From Allomyces arbusculus (lineage: Eukaryota > Blastocladiomycota > Blastocladiomycetes > Blastocladiales > Blastocladiaceae), in assembly GCA_027604705.1 (NCBI GenBank), contig JADHYV010000007.1, positions 451,005-515,004 of the forward strand: a stretch of DNA of 64,000 nucleotides, read 5' to 3'. Under the pieces are notes generated by a model that searched no databases, was not told the DNA's origin, and saw only the letters and a list, made by a program, of their open reading frames with translations. The position numbers and the translations under genes were made by a program. Positions within the stretch are counted from its first letter, which is position 1. Each line of letters begins with the position of its first letter. This document shows, in pieces, positions 46,151 to 56,863 of this stretch.

Positions 46151-46710
46151 GACGGAGTGCTTCGTTTGTTGGCTCGCCCAAACCAATTCACGTCACAGGG
46201 CGGCACGGCAAATTCACAACGTGCAGGGACAGCTGCAATCACATGTGAATGAAGATCAACGGCACTGGCTTGGGAATTATGGCAGAAACTGAATCACCCG
46301 TGCACCGTCGGCACGCTGAACGCTTGATTCTGGTGGGACGAAACGTGCGCTAGCTCTCCCCACGCGCCAGCCGTGCACAATACAAACGCATCGCTTTGAT
46401 TCGCTTCTACGCTAAGGTCAGCACGTCATGTATTACCTCGCTGCTGACACTGACCATGCTGCTGACGCTGTCACTCTCCCTCACTTGCTCTCCACTTGGA
46501 CGGCACTGCAGGTCGCCATCCATCCATACATGTAACACTGCTACACATGTGACTGTTGGTGCACAGAAATGGTTTCTAGCCGCCATTGTTGTTGGAGTGC
46601 GCATCGCCTGTGAGGTTAACGCTCGTCTTGTTTTTCGTTGTGTCCTCTGGGTGACGGCGAACACATCTTGTGGTATTGAAGGTCTGGGCACAAGAGAGAA
46701 GACATTAGGT
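46151..46710. other. Intergenic next to the retroelement fossil
   Basis: Lower-GC DNA without host-like coding signal. It directly flanks the LTR at 46711. Confidence 0.4.
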
Positions 46711-46840
46711 TGTCAGTGGCAGCCCTGATCAGGGCTGCCACGTCATATACATTGTGGATCCAGCTCATACAACTCCACTGACAAACCTGCAAAGGAACAC
46801 AACAAAGAACTCACACACGCGCAAGTTGAACACTCTGACA
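46711..46840 (-). repeat. LTR of the Ty1/copia-like fossil (130 bp)
   Basis: Begins TGTCAGAGTG and ends GCCACTGACA in element orientation, so it has TG...CA ends and inverted termini. The purine tract GCGGGGGAG abuts its start, as expected for a 3' LTR. A short perfect palindrome, GGCAGCCCTGATCAGGGCTGCC, lies inside. Confidence 0.6.
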
Positions 46841-48300
46841 CTCCCCCGCAGCAAGTGTTCCCTACATGCGCTGGTCAGGGACCTCCACGACCCTGACTGA
46901 ACTTGCGAAACGCAAGCGTTATGGCAGCTTGATCAAAATGTCAGCAATCTGGTTTTCTGTGTCTATGTACTGCATGTCAATCATCTTCTTGACCAACTCG
47001 GTCCTGCTGCCAGTGCGCGTGGATCTTGAAGTGCTTGGACGAGAGCAATGCGTCCTTGGCGACACGCTCTGCCAAATCGTTACCCTCCATGAGCAACATC
47101 AGCCCACCCTGCTTGCACCCAAGCTTGTTCAACAGGCCAGCGGGCCCACCCGTCAGTGCTTGCTGTGCCACCTGCCCTGTCCCACACGTTTCGTCCCTGT
47201 CGCTCAGGTCTGTACGGTTTTCCTTTTGTTGTCCACTGGTTGGTCTGCACATTGGTTGTCTTATTTGTCAGAGTTGAAGTTGAATTTAAGGCACTGCCTG
47301 CCTGGCCCCCAATTGGAAGAGAACTGCTTGCTATGTTGCTCATAGCATCCTAATAGTCATCATTGATGTGCGCATTTCGCCTGGATTTTCGAGGACATGC
47401 AACAAGTGCTGTCTGTCCTGGTTCTGTGCACACAACAGCTATTAACTCTGTTGGCAGGCATGTGGGCACCATTTTTGTTCTGCTCCCATTGGTGCAAGGC
47501 TTGCAGTATTGTGTCTCTCACAAAGACTTGCCATCCTGCATGGAGCTCCTCCCCCACCCGACTTTCCACCCATGCCTTGTGACAGGGTCTGTTGATGGCC
47601 CTTGTGACTGCTGTTCAGCCAATGTGTGCATTTGGTTGGTCAGCAAATTGTCAAGCAAACAACAAAATCTTGTCAGCCATCTGTCTGGCACTGCTGGCTG
47701 CACAAGCGTCTCAGTCGGCTCAACCACCACTGCCATTAGCAGTCAACCATTGCCATCACATTTGGCAATGTTGGATGCATGCAAAGCGTCTGGTGCCTGT
47801 GGACCCCATGGCACATGGGTTTGGCAGGGTGCCCTCCTTAGAAGTACCATGCAATGGTGGATGATGAACGTTATGTTGCTCACTCTGTGTATCCAAAGCT
47901 GCCCAGTGATCCCTTTGGGTGCATCATCTGGTAGCATCTGGTTTTGGTCACTGCCCAATCAAAATTCAGGAAGTGCCCTGCCTGCATCCTCTTCAGCTGC
48001 AGCCATGGTGCCTCCCTCAGCAGCCCCAGTACATGTGGCCCCAATCACTGAGCAGCAACTTGCCAATCTCAAGGGGCACTTTGAGTCAATTCGCATGGAC
48101 CTACAGGGCTTCTACGACCAGACTGAGCAGCAATTTACTGCAACCAATGGCATGCTGGCCAAGTTGACCCAGATGGTGACACCCAGCAGCAACTGCTCGA
48201 GTTGCAGCAGGTGCTCATGATGGGAATGCTACAGCATTTCCAGCAACTGAACTGACTGGTGGGACTGCCCAAGGGACTCAACCTGCCCCAGCTGTGCTGC
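46711..48300 (-). mobile_element. LTR retrotransposon fossil, Ty1/copia-like, broken
   Basis: Element in minus orientation, AT-richer than host genes. A 130-bp LTR lies at 46711-46840. A purine-rich tract borders it on the coding side, and an RNase H-like pol tail sits next to that (about 46880-47250). Beyond it, to about 48.3 kb, is retroelement-like low-GC sequence that may be gag-derived; its family and limits are unsure. Integrase and reverse transcriptase regions are not visible and no second LTR was found, so it is an internally deleted relic with several breaks. Age looks moderate to old. One long open stretch on the opposite strand (47363-48220) lies inside and has no recognised domain. 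Confidence 0.55.
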
Positions 48301-48795
48301 TGCCCATCATGGGCACATGCAACTGGGTCACAGAGCCAATGTTTGACAGCAAGTGGATGGCGGTAACAGTCGCATTGTGGGTGGCCTGAGCCCAGGCGTA
48401 CAAGGATGTGTTGGGACTGGATGAGCGCTGTCGGATGGAAGTTCGTGGGCCCCCTCTCGCGCGTCCCGCACAGGTCGCGGGATATCCACGTGTTGCACGC
48501 GCACCAGCTCTCTCATGAAATGATTCCTGACACGGACACGCCGACGTCCCTTCCCAACCAAATCCCGATTTCCCAAAACCACCATGCGCGACGGCCACGA
48601 ATTTAAATCGCAGCGACGGGAAACCGCGGCAAGCGACAACCGGCCGCGCCGCGGTCCTCCAGCTCGCGTCCGGGCACGGCACGCGCACGACAACAGCAAG
48701 AACCAAGGCAATACACAAACGAACCGAAGCCACCCGAAAACCGACACAAAATGCAACTGGGCAACATCCGACACCTTCGACGAGCGACACACCTC
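48301..48795. other. Intergenic between the fossil and YDJ1
   Basis: Host-like GC returns. No supported gene; should hold the 3' end of the DnaJ gene. Confidence 0.4.
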
Positions 48796-50155
48796 TTACT
48801 GCGTTGCGCACTGCACGCCCGGCCCGCCGTGACCGCCCTCATCGTCGTCGTCCTCGTCCATAGCATCCATGTGCGCGCGAGACCCACTGCCACGCGCGTT
48901 CGGGTCGGGCGTTGCGAGCACGACCTCTTCGACGTCGCCCTTGAGTGCCGGGAGCGGCGGGCGCGCCGGGAGCGCCTGCTCGAGGAGCGCGAGCTTGCTC
49001 GGGTCCAAGTCAGCGGCGGTCGGGAAATCAATGTTGAACTTGATGTGCAGGTCGCCAAACTCGTGGTGCCGCTGCGTCGGGAAGCCTTCGCCCGGCACGA
49101 TCTTGACGATCCCGGGCGTCAGGATCTCGCCCTGGATCACCTGCACGAGCAAGTGGCGGCCGTCGAGGTGCTTGATCGCAAACTGGCCACCGGCGAGCGC
49201 CGTCAAAAGGTCGACCGACTGCTCGAGGAACAGCTGCGTGCCGTCGCGCTTGAACTTGTCGTGCGGCTTCTCCTCGAGAATAATGACCACATCGCCTGGG
49301 ATCATGCCCGGGAACTGATCCGACTCGCCGCGGAACGTGATCTTGGTCCCGTCGCGCATGCCCTTCTCGATGTGCACTTCGAGCACTTTGCGCTCATTCG
49401 TCACCTTCTTGCCGCTGCAGTTCTTGCACCGGTCCTTAGGCGCAATTGACTTGCCCTTGCCCTCACAGTCGTTGCACGCCGCCTGGAACTGCTGAATCAT
49501 GGGCCCAATCTGGCGAATCTGGATGCGCACGCCCTGCCCGCGGCACGTCGCACACGAGATCTCGGCGCCCTCCTTGGTGGTCCCCTTGCCGCCGCACGGA
49601 CCGCACAGCACCTGCTTGTTGAGGGCGAGCTTGGTGGTCTTGCCGTTATACAAGTCCTCGAGCGAGACCTTGAGCACGTGCGCCATGTCCTTGCCCTTTT
49701 TCGGGCCGTGGTCGTGCCGCTGCCGCGCGCCACCGCCGCCAAACCCAAAGATCTGTTCGAAGAGGTCCGCGGGGGACCCGCCCATCCCACCGCCCATGCC
49801 GCCCATCCCGCCTTCCAGTCCTTGCTCGCCGTACTGGTCGTAGATTTGCCGCTTTTGCGCGTCGGAGAGGATTTCGTAGGCGCGCGTCACTTCCTTGAAC
49901 TTTTCGGCGGCCTCGGGCGAAGGGTTCTTGTCGGGGTCTGTTGGTCGCGGTGCGAGGAGGTGGAGGGGAAGGGGTGCGGCGCGTCAGAGCGACGCGAAGG
50001 AGGCCGCCGCGAAAGAAGGGGCGGCGCACAACGACGGTGGAGAGCAGGACCGTACGCAGCGACAGCGCGAGCTTATGGTAGCATTTCTTAAGCTGCGAAT
50101 CGGTCGCCTCGGGCGACGCGCCGAGAATGTCGTAGAGCTTGGTTTCGCGGACCAT
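48796..50155 (-). CDS. YDJ1: Type I DnaJ (Hsp40) co-chaperone with CaaX box
   Basis: Stimulates Hsp70 ATPase and delivers unfolded clients. Two exons, 50155-50056 and 49937-48796, phase 1 with donor GTACGG; 413 aa (yeast Ydj1 is about 409). The J domain spans residues 1-70, and its HPD motif is built across the intron ([17 protein letters not shown]). Then a Gly-rich linker ([12 protein letters not shown]) and four CxxCxGxG-type zinc motifs: [24 protein letters not shown], and CKNCSGKK as the divergent fourth. The client-binding beta domains follow. It ends QCATQ, a farnesylation-type CaaX box, so it is probably partly tethered to the ER or other membranes. Head to head with dolichol kinase. 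Confidence 0.95.
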
Positions 50156-50781
50156 TTTGGGTGAGCGCGACGTCGGGGGCGGGGGTGGGGTATTGGCAGA
50201 CGAGCGGCCGTGCGAGGCGGCGTGGAAACGGGGTCTTTAGAGCGGTGGTCGTGGGTCGGACGTGGCCGTGCCGTCAAATGCAGCAAGTGCGCGCGGGTCG
50301 AGCAGTCGGGTTGCAGCAGCGTCGGCAGGTCGACCAAGGGCAGGCTCGGTGGTTGGCGTGGGCTGCAGGCCAGGTCAGCGCACGCGGGTGTGTCAGTTGC
50401 AGGGTGATGTGTTGCTGCGTTGCCACGGCCTGTATTTTCAAATGCCGTTCAGAAAAACCACGCTGCAAAACCGGGAACGCGGGGACACGTGCGCAATCCG
50501 TGTCTCATGCACCTGCTTTCCCAGGCTTCTGTCCCACGCTTCAGAACCACACACGGACACAAGGACGACAGCGTTCAGTGTTGCAGCCAACCGCCACCGC
50601 GGCATCGTCCATCGCGGCCGATCGCTAAGTTGCCGCGACGCTCATCGCAACCATAACCACGCTCGAATCGCGCACGACCACGACGTGCGACTTGCCGCAC
50701 TCGATTGCGCCGTGCCCACACGCCGTGCTCGAGCGCTGCAGCCTGGACGATCGCCATCAACGTTGGGCGCGCCGCTTCTCG
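50156..50781. promoter_or_regulatory. Divergent promoter region, YDJ1 and dolichol kinase
   Basis: 626 bases between outward-facing starts. The dolichol kinase frame extends upstream to a TTG at 50692 but has no ATG before 50782. No other gene seen. Confidence 0.4.
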
Positions 50782-52635
50782 ATGCCCACCATGACCACGG
50801 CCGCATCGCCCGTAGCACCCGCTTCCACGGCATCTCCGCGCCAACGTGCACGAAAAGACGCCGAAAATGGCATGGACACGCCGCCTGATGCGGCAATCAT
50901 GAAACCAAGCTCCATCGATGCATCGACTAGCCAGCAGCAACCACCACGACGACCTCCCGCACCGACATGGCGCCTACTCGCCCCGACGCTCATCGAGAAC
51001 CTGCTCCTGATCGCCGCCTTCCACGTGCGCTGCCTCGTTGCACCGCCCACCGCCGGCGGGTCCGGGTCTGGGTCCGCACCTTCTGACCTCGCCTCGGCTG
51101 TGGCCCCAGGCGCCCCAACCACGCCGGACCCGGCACCACCACTCGCGGATTCTCCGCTATCATGCCAATTCAAGCTCGGCTCGGCCACCACATGCCACCT
51201 CGTCGCGATCCCGGCCTGGGTGCACCTTGCTCTCGCGTTCCTCGTCCTCCTCGACCTGATCCTTGACCGGCGGCGGATTCTCGGTCGCGCGTCGACCCCA
51301 CTCGAACGCGCAACGCGCCACTTGGCCTCCCCCGGACTCGTATACGGAATGGGCATGCTCCCGGCCGTCCTGTCGCGATCCGCCTACGCGTCGTTCGTCT
51401 CGCACGCGGTCGCCTGGAGCGCGCTCGGCGCCGCGACTCTCGTCGGCACGCACCTCGTCCCGCATTTCTTGCCGGACCGGATGCGCCGGTGGTACCCAGC
51501 GACGCCGCGCATGGCGGCCGCCGTGTGCCGGATCGCGCTCGCCGTGCATTTCGTGGCCCCCGCGCTAACACCCTGGACGCTGATTGCGCTCGGCGCCGCA
51601 TCGACGCCGGCGCTGCTGTACGCGTTCCCGCGCGCATTTTCCGTCGGCGAGGCGCTTACGCTCGGCACGGCGTTGACGCTCGTTGCGGATTCGTTGCGCG
51701 CACGGCCGGTCCATGCGCATATGGTGGTCGCGGTCATGCAGCACTTGGCGCTCGGGACGGCCGTGGCCGTGGCGGCGAGTGCGCGGACGGCCAAGCAGAT
51801 GCGCGCTCTGTGCGGTGCCGACGGGTTACCGCCAACCGACGACGAGGGTGCGCGACAATGGCGGCGGCTCGTGCGACGGCTGTACCTGACGGTCGGCGGC
51901 GTCGTCGCGCTCGTGGCCACGCCACTCGTAACCGTGCGCACCGGCCGCGACCCGTGGATCTGGGTCGCCGGGTACGTGCTCGGCTCGTTGGAAAACTCGA
52001 TCGCGTGTGCGTTTTGGCTGTGCCTGTTGGGCACGACCTACCTGGTCTTCCCGCACACGGCGTCGGCGAACACTCAGCGCAAAGTGTACCACTTGCTCGC
52101 GGTCCTGATCATTTTGCCGGGGTACCTGTATACGCCCGTCTTCACATGCCTCGCGCTGTGTGTCGCCCTCGCGGCCTTCATTTTCGCGGAACTGTTCCGG
52201 CTCGCGCGCGCGCCGCCCGTCGGCCGGTTACTTGACCTCGGCATGGCCGCGTTCCGCGACGACCGCGACGAGGCGCCGTTGCTCACGTCTCATATTTACT
52301 TGTTGCTCGGTACCGCCGTGCCTGTCTGGGTCGCCGTGATTGAGGGAACCTGGCTACCGGGGCTCGCGGGCCTCGCGGCATTGGGTGCGGGCGATGCGGC
52401 GGCATCGGTGGTGGGGCGCGCATTTGGCGCGACGCGGTGGCACCAGCGGACGAAGAAGACGGTGGAGGGTTCGGCGGCGTTTGTGGTGGCGACGCTCGCG
52501 CTGCTGGCGGTGCTGGGGGAGCCTGTGACGGGCCAGGTCTTGGCGGGGGTCGTGTTGACGGCGGTGGTCGAGGGGGTGAGCGGCATGTTTGATAATTTTG
52601 CGGTGCCGCTGGTGATGCTGCTGACGCTCATGTAA
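50782..52635 (+). CDS. SEC59: Dolichol kinase (SEC59/DOLK)
   Basis: ER membrane enzyme that phosphorylates dolichol with CTP, supplying the lipid carrier for N-glycosylation. Single exon of 617 codons from ATG 50782; ATG 50791 (ACCATGA) is an equally good start. A disordered N-terminal tail of about 65 residues precedes more than ten hydrophobic helices. Family marks are in the C-terminal third: RKVYHLLAVLIILPGYLYTP, ALGAGDAAASVVGRAFGATR followed by WHQRTKKTVEGSAAF, and VEGVSGMFDNFAVPLVML. It supplies substrate to the pathway in which the WBP1 product, 9 kb away, acts. Confidence 0.93.
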   Translation: MPTMTTAASPVAPASTASPRQRARKDAENGMDTPPDAAIMKPSSIDASTSQQQPPRRPPAPTWRLLAPTLIENLLLIAAFHVRCLVAPPTAGGSGSGSAPSDLASAVAPGAPTTPDPAPPLADSPLSCQFKLGSATTCHLVAIPAWVHLALAFLVLLDLILDRRRILGRASTPLERATRHLASPGLVYGMGMLPAVLSRSAYASFVSHAVAWSALGAATLVGTHLVPHFLPDRMRRWYPATPRMAAAVCRIALAVHFVAPALTPWTLIALGAASTPALLYAFPRAFSVGEALTLGTALTLVADSLRARPVHAHMVVAVMQHLALGTAVAVAASARTAKQMRALCGADGLPPTDDEGARQWRRLVRRLYLTVGGVVALVATPLVTVRTGRDPWIWVAGYVLGSLENSIACAFWLCLLGTTYLVFPHTASANTQRKVYHLLAVLIILPGYLYTPVFTCLALCVALAAFIFAELFRLARAPPVGRLLDLGMAAFRDDRDEAPLLTSHIYLLLGTAVPVWVAVIEGTWLPGLAGLAALGAGDAAASVVGRAFGATRWHQRTKKTVEGSAAFVVATLALLAVLGEPVTGQVLAGVVLTAVVEGVSGMFDNFAVPLVMLLTLM

Positions 52636-53038
52636 GCCAAGAAAGGAGATGATAGTAGACGACTGGCATGGGTTGGACGCGGGAAGCGCACGAGATTGCA
52701 CGACCAGAGGGTGGGCTGTGTGAGAGCGGCGAAGGCGCGATGGTGGCGACATGGTGGGTGAGCCGGTGCGAGACGCGTCGCGCCTAGTGTTCTCTGGCTT
52801 GTTGGGTCAGGTGGGCGTGACTGCTCCACGACACCCTGCTGACCGACCGGGGGAATTGGCGACGCTGCCTGACGCGGCCCCAGTCTTGGTTCCCTCTGGC
52901 CAGCGCGTCAGGAAACGCTCCTCGTTATCCTCAAATGCGCTCATCGAACCGTCTTCCCTCCTCACCTGAGCACCAGAACCGCTGCTCGACACGCTGGCCC
53001 ATTGCCGTCCCTGCACGGCCAACACGACGACGACCAAG
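52636..53038. other. Intergenic, dolichol kinase to amino-acid permease
   Basis: 403 bases, tandem genes on the same strand. No gene seen. Confidence 0.4.
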
Positions 53039-54919
53039 ATGGCCGCACCTCCAGTGGCCGCACTCCCGCCCACTCCAATCTCACCACCATTCGAATGCAC
53101 CGTCGCCGTGACGCTCCCTTCGGCCGACCTTGACGACTCGAGCGACAACGATACCCTCGATACCACCAACCCGCCGCCGTCCATTCGCATCGACGACGAC
53201 GCGGGCCCGCCCGCCTCATTCTCCTCGGCGCTCCTGAACCTCGCCAATGTCGCGCTCGGTGTCGGCACCTTGGCATTACCGCGCGCGCTTGCCCACGTCG
53301 GGTGGGTCGCGGGTGCCGCGATGATGGCGGCCATGGCCATTTTGTGCGCGGCCGGACTGCTTGCGCTTGTCGCAGCCGCGGATGCGACGGGTGCGCGCGG
53401 GTACACGGGTACGGTTGTGTTTTGGTGCTAGTCGGGACCGAATTCGAATTGACGAGTTGTTCGCGAACGGTAGATTTGGCAAGGAAAGTGCTCGGCCGGG
53501 CAAGCGGTCTTGTCAATGCGACGTTTTTCGTCCTGGTGCTCGGTACGCCCGACGTCCGCTTCGCGTCGCTGCTCCAGAGCCCAATTCTCACCTTGCTCGA
53601 CACGGATCCATCCAGGCACGCTCGCTGCCTACTTCACCGTCATCCACGACTACACGGCCGACCTTCTCTCGGCCTTTGCTCTGCCGCACTCGCCGCTCCT
53701 CATCAAGCTGCTCATCCTCGCCATCACCGCCACCATCATTTTCCCACTCTCCACATTCAAGTCCATGGCGCATCTGGCGTTCGCCTCGTCGCTGTCGCTC
53801 GCGTGCCTCGTCTTCGCCATGGCGCTCGTGCCCATCAGTTATTGGGGAGATGACGCGCCGCCGCGCCCATCGGTCGTGGTCGTGCCCGTCGTCTGGTCGG
53901 TGCGCGCGTGGGGTACTGCGTGGGGCATGGTCGCCATGGCGTTTTTGAACCACTCAAACGTGATTGAGATCGTGCGCGAGATGCGGCCGCGCGCGGCGGC
54001 GGTGGACAAGATCGAGGATGCGGTCGCGGCAGAGGTGGAAGCGAACGCGGTCGCGGAGCCGTTCGCGATCGTCACGCGCAAGGAGTCGATCGCGGCGCCC
54101 AAGACGCCGATCGTCGAGGACTTGACCGTGGCCAGCTCGGTCGCGTCGGGCGCCACGGTCGCGTCGGGCGCCACGCTTGTCGCCGTTGTCGCCCCGCCGC
54201 CGGTGCGGTCCGAGACCATGGACACGACGTCGACGACCCGCACGGCTGCAGCCTCGGAAACGACACCGCTCCTCCTGCCGCACGGCGGTACTGCTACCTA
54301 CCAGGCGATCCCCGTCGACCACCCCCCACCACCTGCACCACGATCCGCACGTCCGGTGCTCCTCATCTTCACCTCGTCGGCGTTCATCGCCCTGTCCTCG
54401 CTCACCGTCGCGATCACGGGCTACTGGCACTACGGCGCACAAGTTGCGGCCAACATCCTCTCGTCGGAACCCAACACCAACGTGTTTCTCGCCGCGCGCG
54501 CCGGAATTCTCGCGTGCATGGTGCTCTCGTTCCCGATGCTCGTTTTCCCGTGCCGCGCCGCTATTCCCGCGGGCCGGCACACCGCGGCCGCGTCGATTAT
54601 CGTCGCCGCGTATGCGGTCCATGCGGCGGTCCCACAACTGGACCGGATTGTCGCATTGACGGGCGCTGTCGCGGGCAGTTTGGTGGTGTATGTGTTCCCA
54701 GGTACGGATTTCTGGTTGATGGAGAGAGAGAGTGGGTGGAGCATGGAGACTGACGATCGCGGTGCTTTGCGTGTAGGTTGGATGTACCTCGTCCTCGCGC
54801 GAAGGAACCAGGTGCCGCGGTCCCGTGCGCTCACAGTCGGCGCGTGGGTGAATCTCGCGGTGGGGGTGGTGTTGCTTGGGATGGGGTTGGTCGCGGCGGT
54901 CGTACCCGGGCCGGAATAA
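53039..54919 (+). CDS. AAAP-family amino acid transporter (SLC36/38, Avt-like)
   Basis: Proton- or sodium-coupled amino acid permease, probably vacuolar or plasma membrane. Four exons, 53039-53408, 53474-53542, 53616-54701 and 54777-54919, all phase 1, 555 aa. The first helix has the family signature SSALLNLANVALGVGTLALP. Further helices: AAMMAAMAILCAAGLLALVA, LLIKLLILAITATIIFPLS, SSLSLACLVFAMALVPI, WGMVAMAFLNHSNVIEIV, LLIFTSSAFIALSSLTVAIT and VGAWVNLAVGVVLLGMG. A long acidic/Ala/Thr cytoplasmic loop (residues about 270-380) separates the halves, as in Avt6/SLC38 relatives. The substrate cannot be read from sequence. Confidence 0.88.
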
Positions 54920-56863
54920 TGAATGGATGGGTGAGTGTTGGTGGTGGTGATTCCTGCGTGCGCGGCGGTCGGATGCCGGTTCGTTGGGAACCGGCCGCGA
55001 ATTCCACGAACCGGAACGGCGTGGTCATCATGGTGCAAAGGCTATTCCGGCCAAACTGCGCAATGGAAATTCGTGGGCGTGAAGAAGAGCGAGATGCATT
55101 TGCGAGGGGCCCTTGGCGGCGGAGCCTTGAAAGAGGTGGGCATGCGGAGTGGCGCCCAGCCAATGCTTGTCACATTATTGACATCTTGGCGGGCCCCATA
55201 CCTGCTGCCGCCTTCTGCCCTACTCATCCTACCATCAAAAACCTCCCCACTGGACGCTCCACAAATATACATCGTCAAACAACACCCCCACTGCAGGCTC
55301 GGGTTCATTGGCGAGTGGTTTGGGACCTCAAGCGGGAGTTTTGTCCTTCCTCATTCCTGTCCTCACCATCCCGTTCTTTCCGATGCAGCTTCCGTACCTG
55401 GAGGCGGCCTGAGCCTGTTTTGAATTTTGAAACTTTCTTCCGCCGCCTAAACGCTTTGGCAAAAGTTCTGAGTGTTTCTTGGGCCTTCGCCCACAGCATT
55501 TCACACGAGGCGAGGTGATCGATTCTTCTCATGTTCATCTCACGAAAGAGTCCACAGAGAGCCTAGGCTACATTGGCGTGTGATTGGAGACCACAAGCGG
55601 GAGAAATGATTCTTCCCCACTCCTTCCCTCCCCAGCCCTGCTCCATCCAATTGAAGGCGTCTGAATCTGGTTGCGAACTGAGCCCACTTCTGGCCCGGTT
55701 TTTTGTTAATTTTGCTGTCACCACATATTTCCTGGTCGGCGACGAACAGAAAGGACCAACTTCACTTGAAGTCACTGCGTCAAAGGTTTGGTATCCTCAC
55801 TCTTAGTCCGTCAATGAATCGATACCCTGCGCAAAAAAAAAAAAGATGGAGAGTATGCAGCACGTTCATCCAGAGTCAAAGAGTGTCACAAACTAAAAAA
55901 ATGTTCGTCGGCCGTTTTGGAGTCGAATGATTGATTCCATTCTGATCTTGAATTGCAAAACCCAAAACTCGTCACATTGCTCGCATTCCTCAATGCTACC
56001 GGCCGAGTGCATGGACTGGTCAAGGGCAACGTCAATTCGGCGGCACTTTTCATATTGGTTGTTGCGTTATCGCGCTGATGTACAAAGAGGTTGATGAGGA
56101 ATAGGAAGGACGGTGGAAATTAAGTCCACTTGATCCATGCGCCAACAAACATGATGCACACGCTGGGCACCAATTCAGGGGGGTGCACAATCGCAGCAAC
56201 GCTGTGCTTTACCGGGCAAGTGGTATGAGTAAAAGTGTCGGAGTCGTGGAGGTGAGCCAGTGATTGGCTGGCACGCGGCCGTCTGGATCATCAAGGAGGA
56301 GCCGACGCAGGTCGGGGACGATCGATCAGTTGGTGACGTTCATGGTGGCGTCCTTGCCACTGAAGCGCAAGACGCAATATCACGACGACCACGAAGAGTA
56401 GCGGTGCCGGCGACGCGGCTTCGCGCTCGTCCAAGCGTGTCGCCGTCTCGGGTCCTGTGGAGGACGCGGTCGTCCCTGGACACCCAATTTTTCGTGGATA
56501 CCAGCTGTCCAAGCAAACGATGGCATACGCTGCTATCAGTTGGAAAGCATCAGCAAGGCGCCATGATGACGCTGCGTGCGTTTTGGGGATTGTAGCCGCA
56601 CAATGACCACACATCTGATGTTATCGTATACAGTAGTCTCCTAATTATGGAGTACAATTCGAGAACAAGTCTCTCGGTTTGGGACGATTTTTGGCAGTAC
56701 GCTCAACGTGAACTCGTATCCGCATAGCGACATTGAAAATGGTTGTTTGGTCACTGTTCACTTAAGAACTGGTCAATCAAAACTTCGATCAGGGCCAACG
56801 TTACGGCCAGCACACCAAACCAAAACTTCACAACAACAGCATCGTCAACGCGATCCGCCTCGA
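54920..56863. other. Gene-poor 1.9-kb stretch with a diverged repeat pair
   Basis: Lower GC, no frame with host codon use. TTCATTGGCGAGTGGTTTGGGACCTCAAGCGGGAG-like sequence at 55304-55338 recurs at 55569-55603 (see repeat entry). A 107-codon minus frame at 56291-56614 has a TTG-like or weak start and no recognisable domain. Confidence 0.4.
55304..55603. repeat. Diverged direct repeat, 265-bp offset
   Basis: About 27 of 35 positions match between 55304-55338 and 55569-55603 (core CATTGGCG and CAAGCGGGAG). Weaker similarity continues for about 90 bases (CT-rich block, then GGCG(G/T)C(C/T)TGA...CTG). Unknown origin, possibly an old element fragment. Confidence 0.5.
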
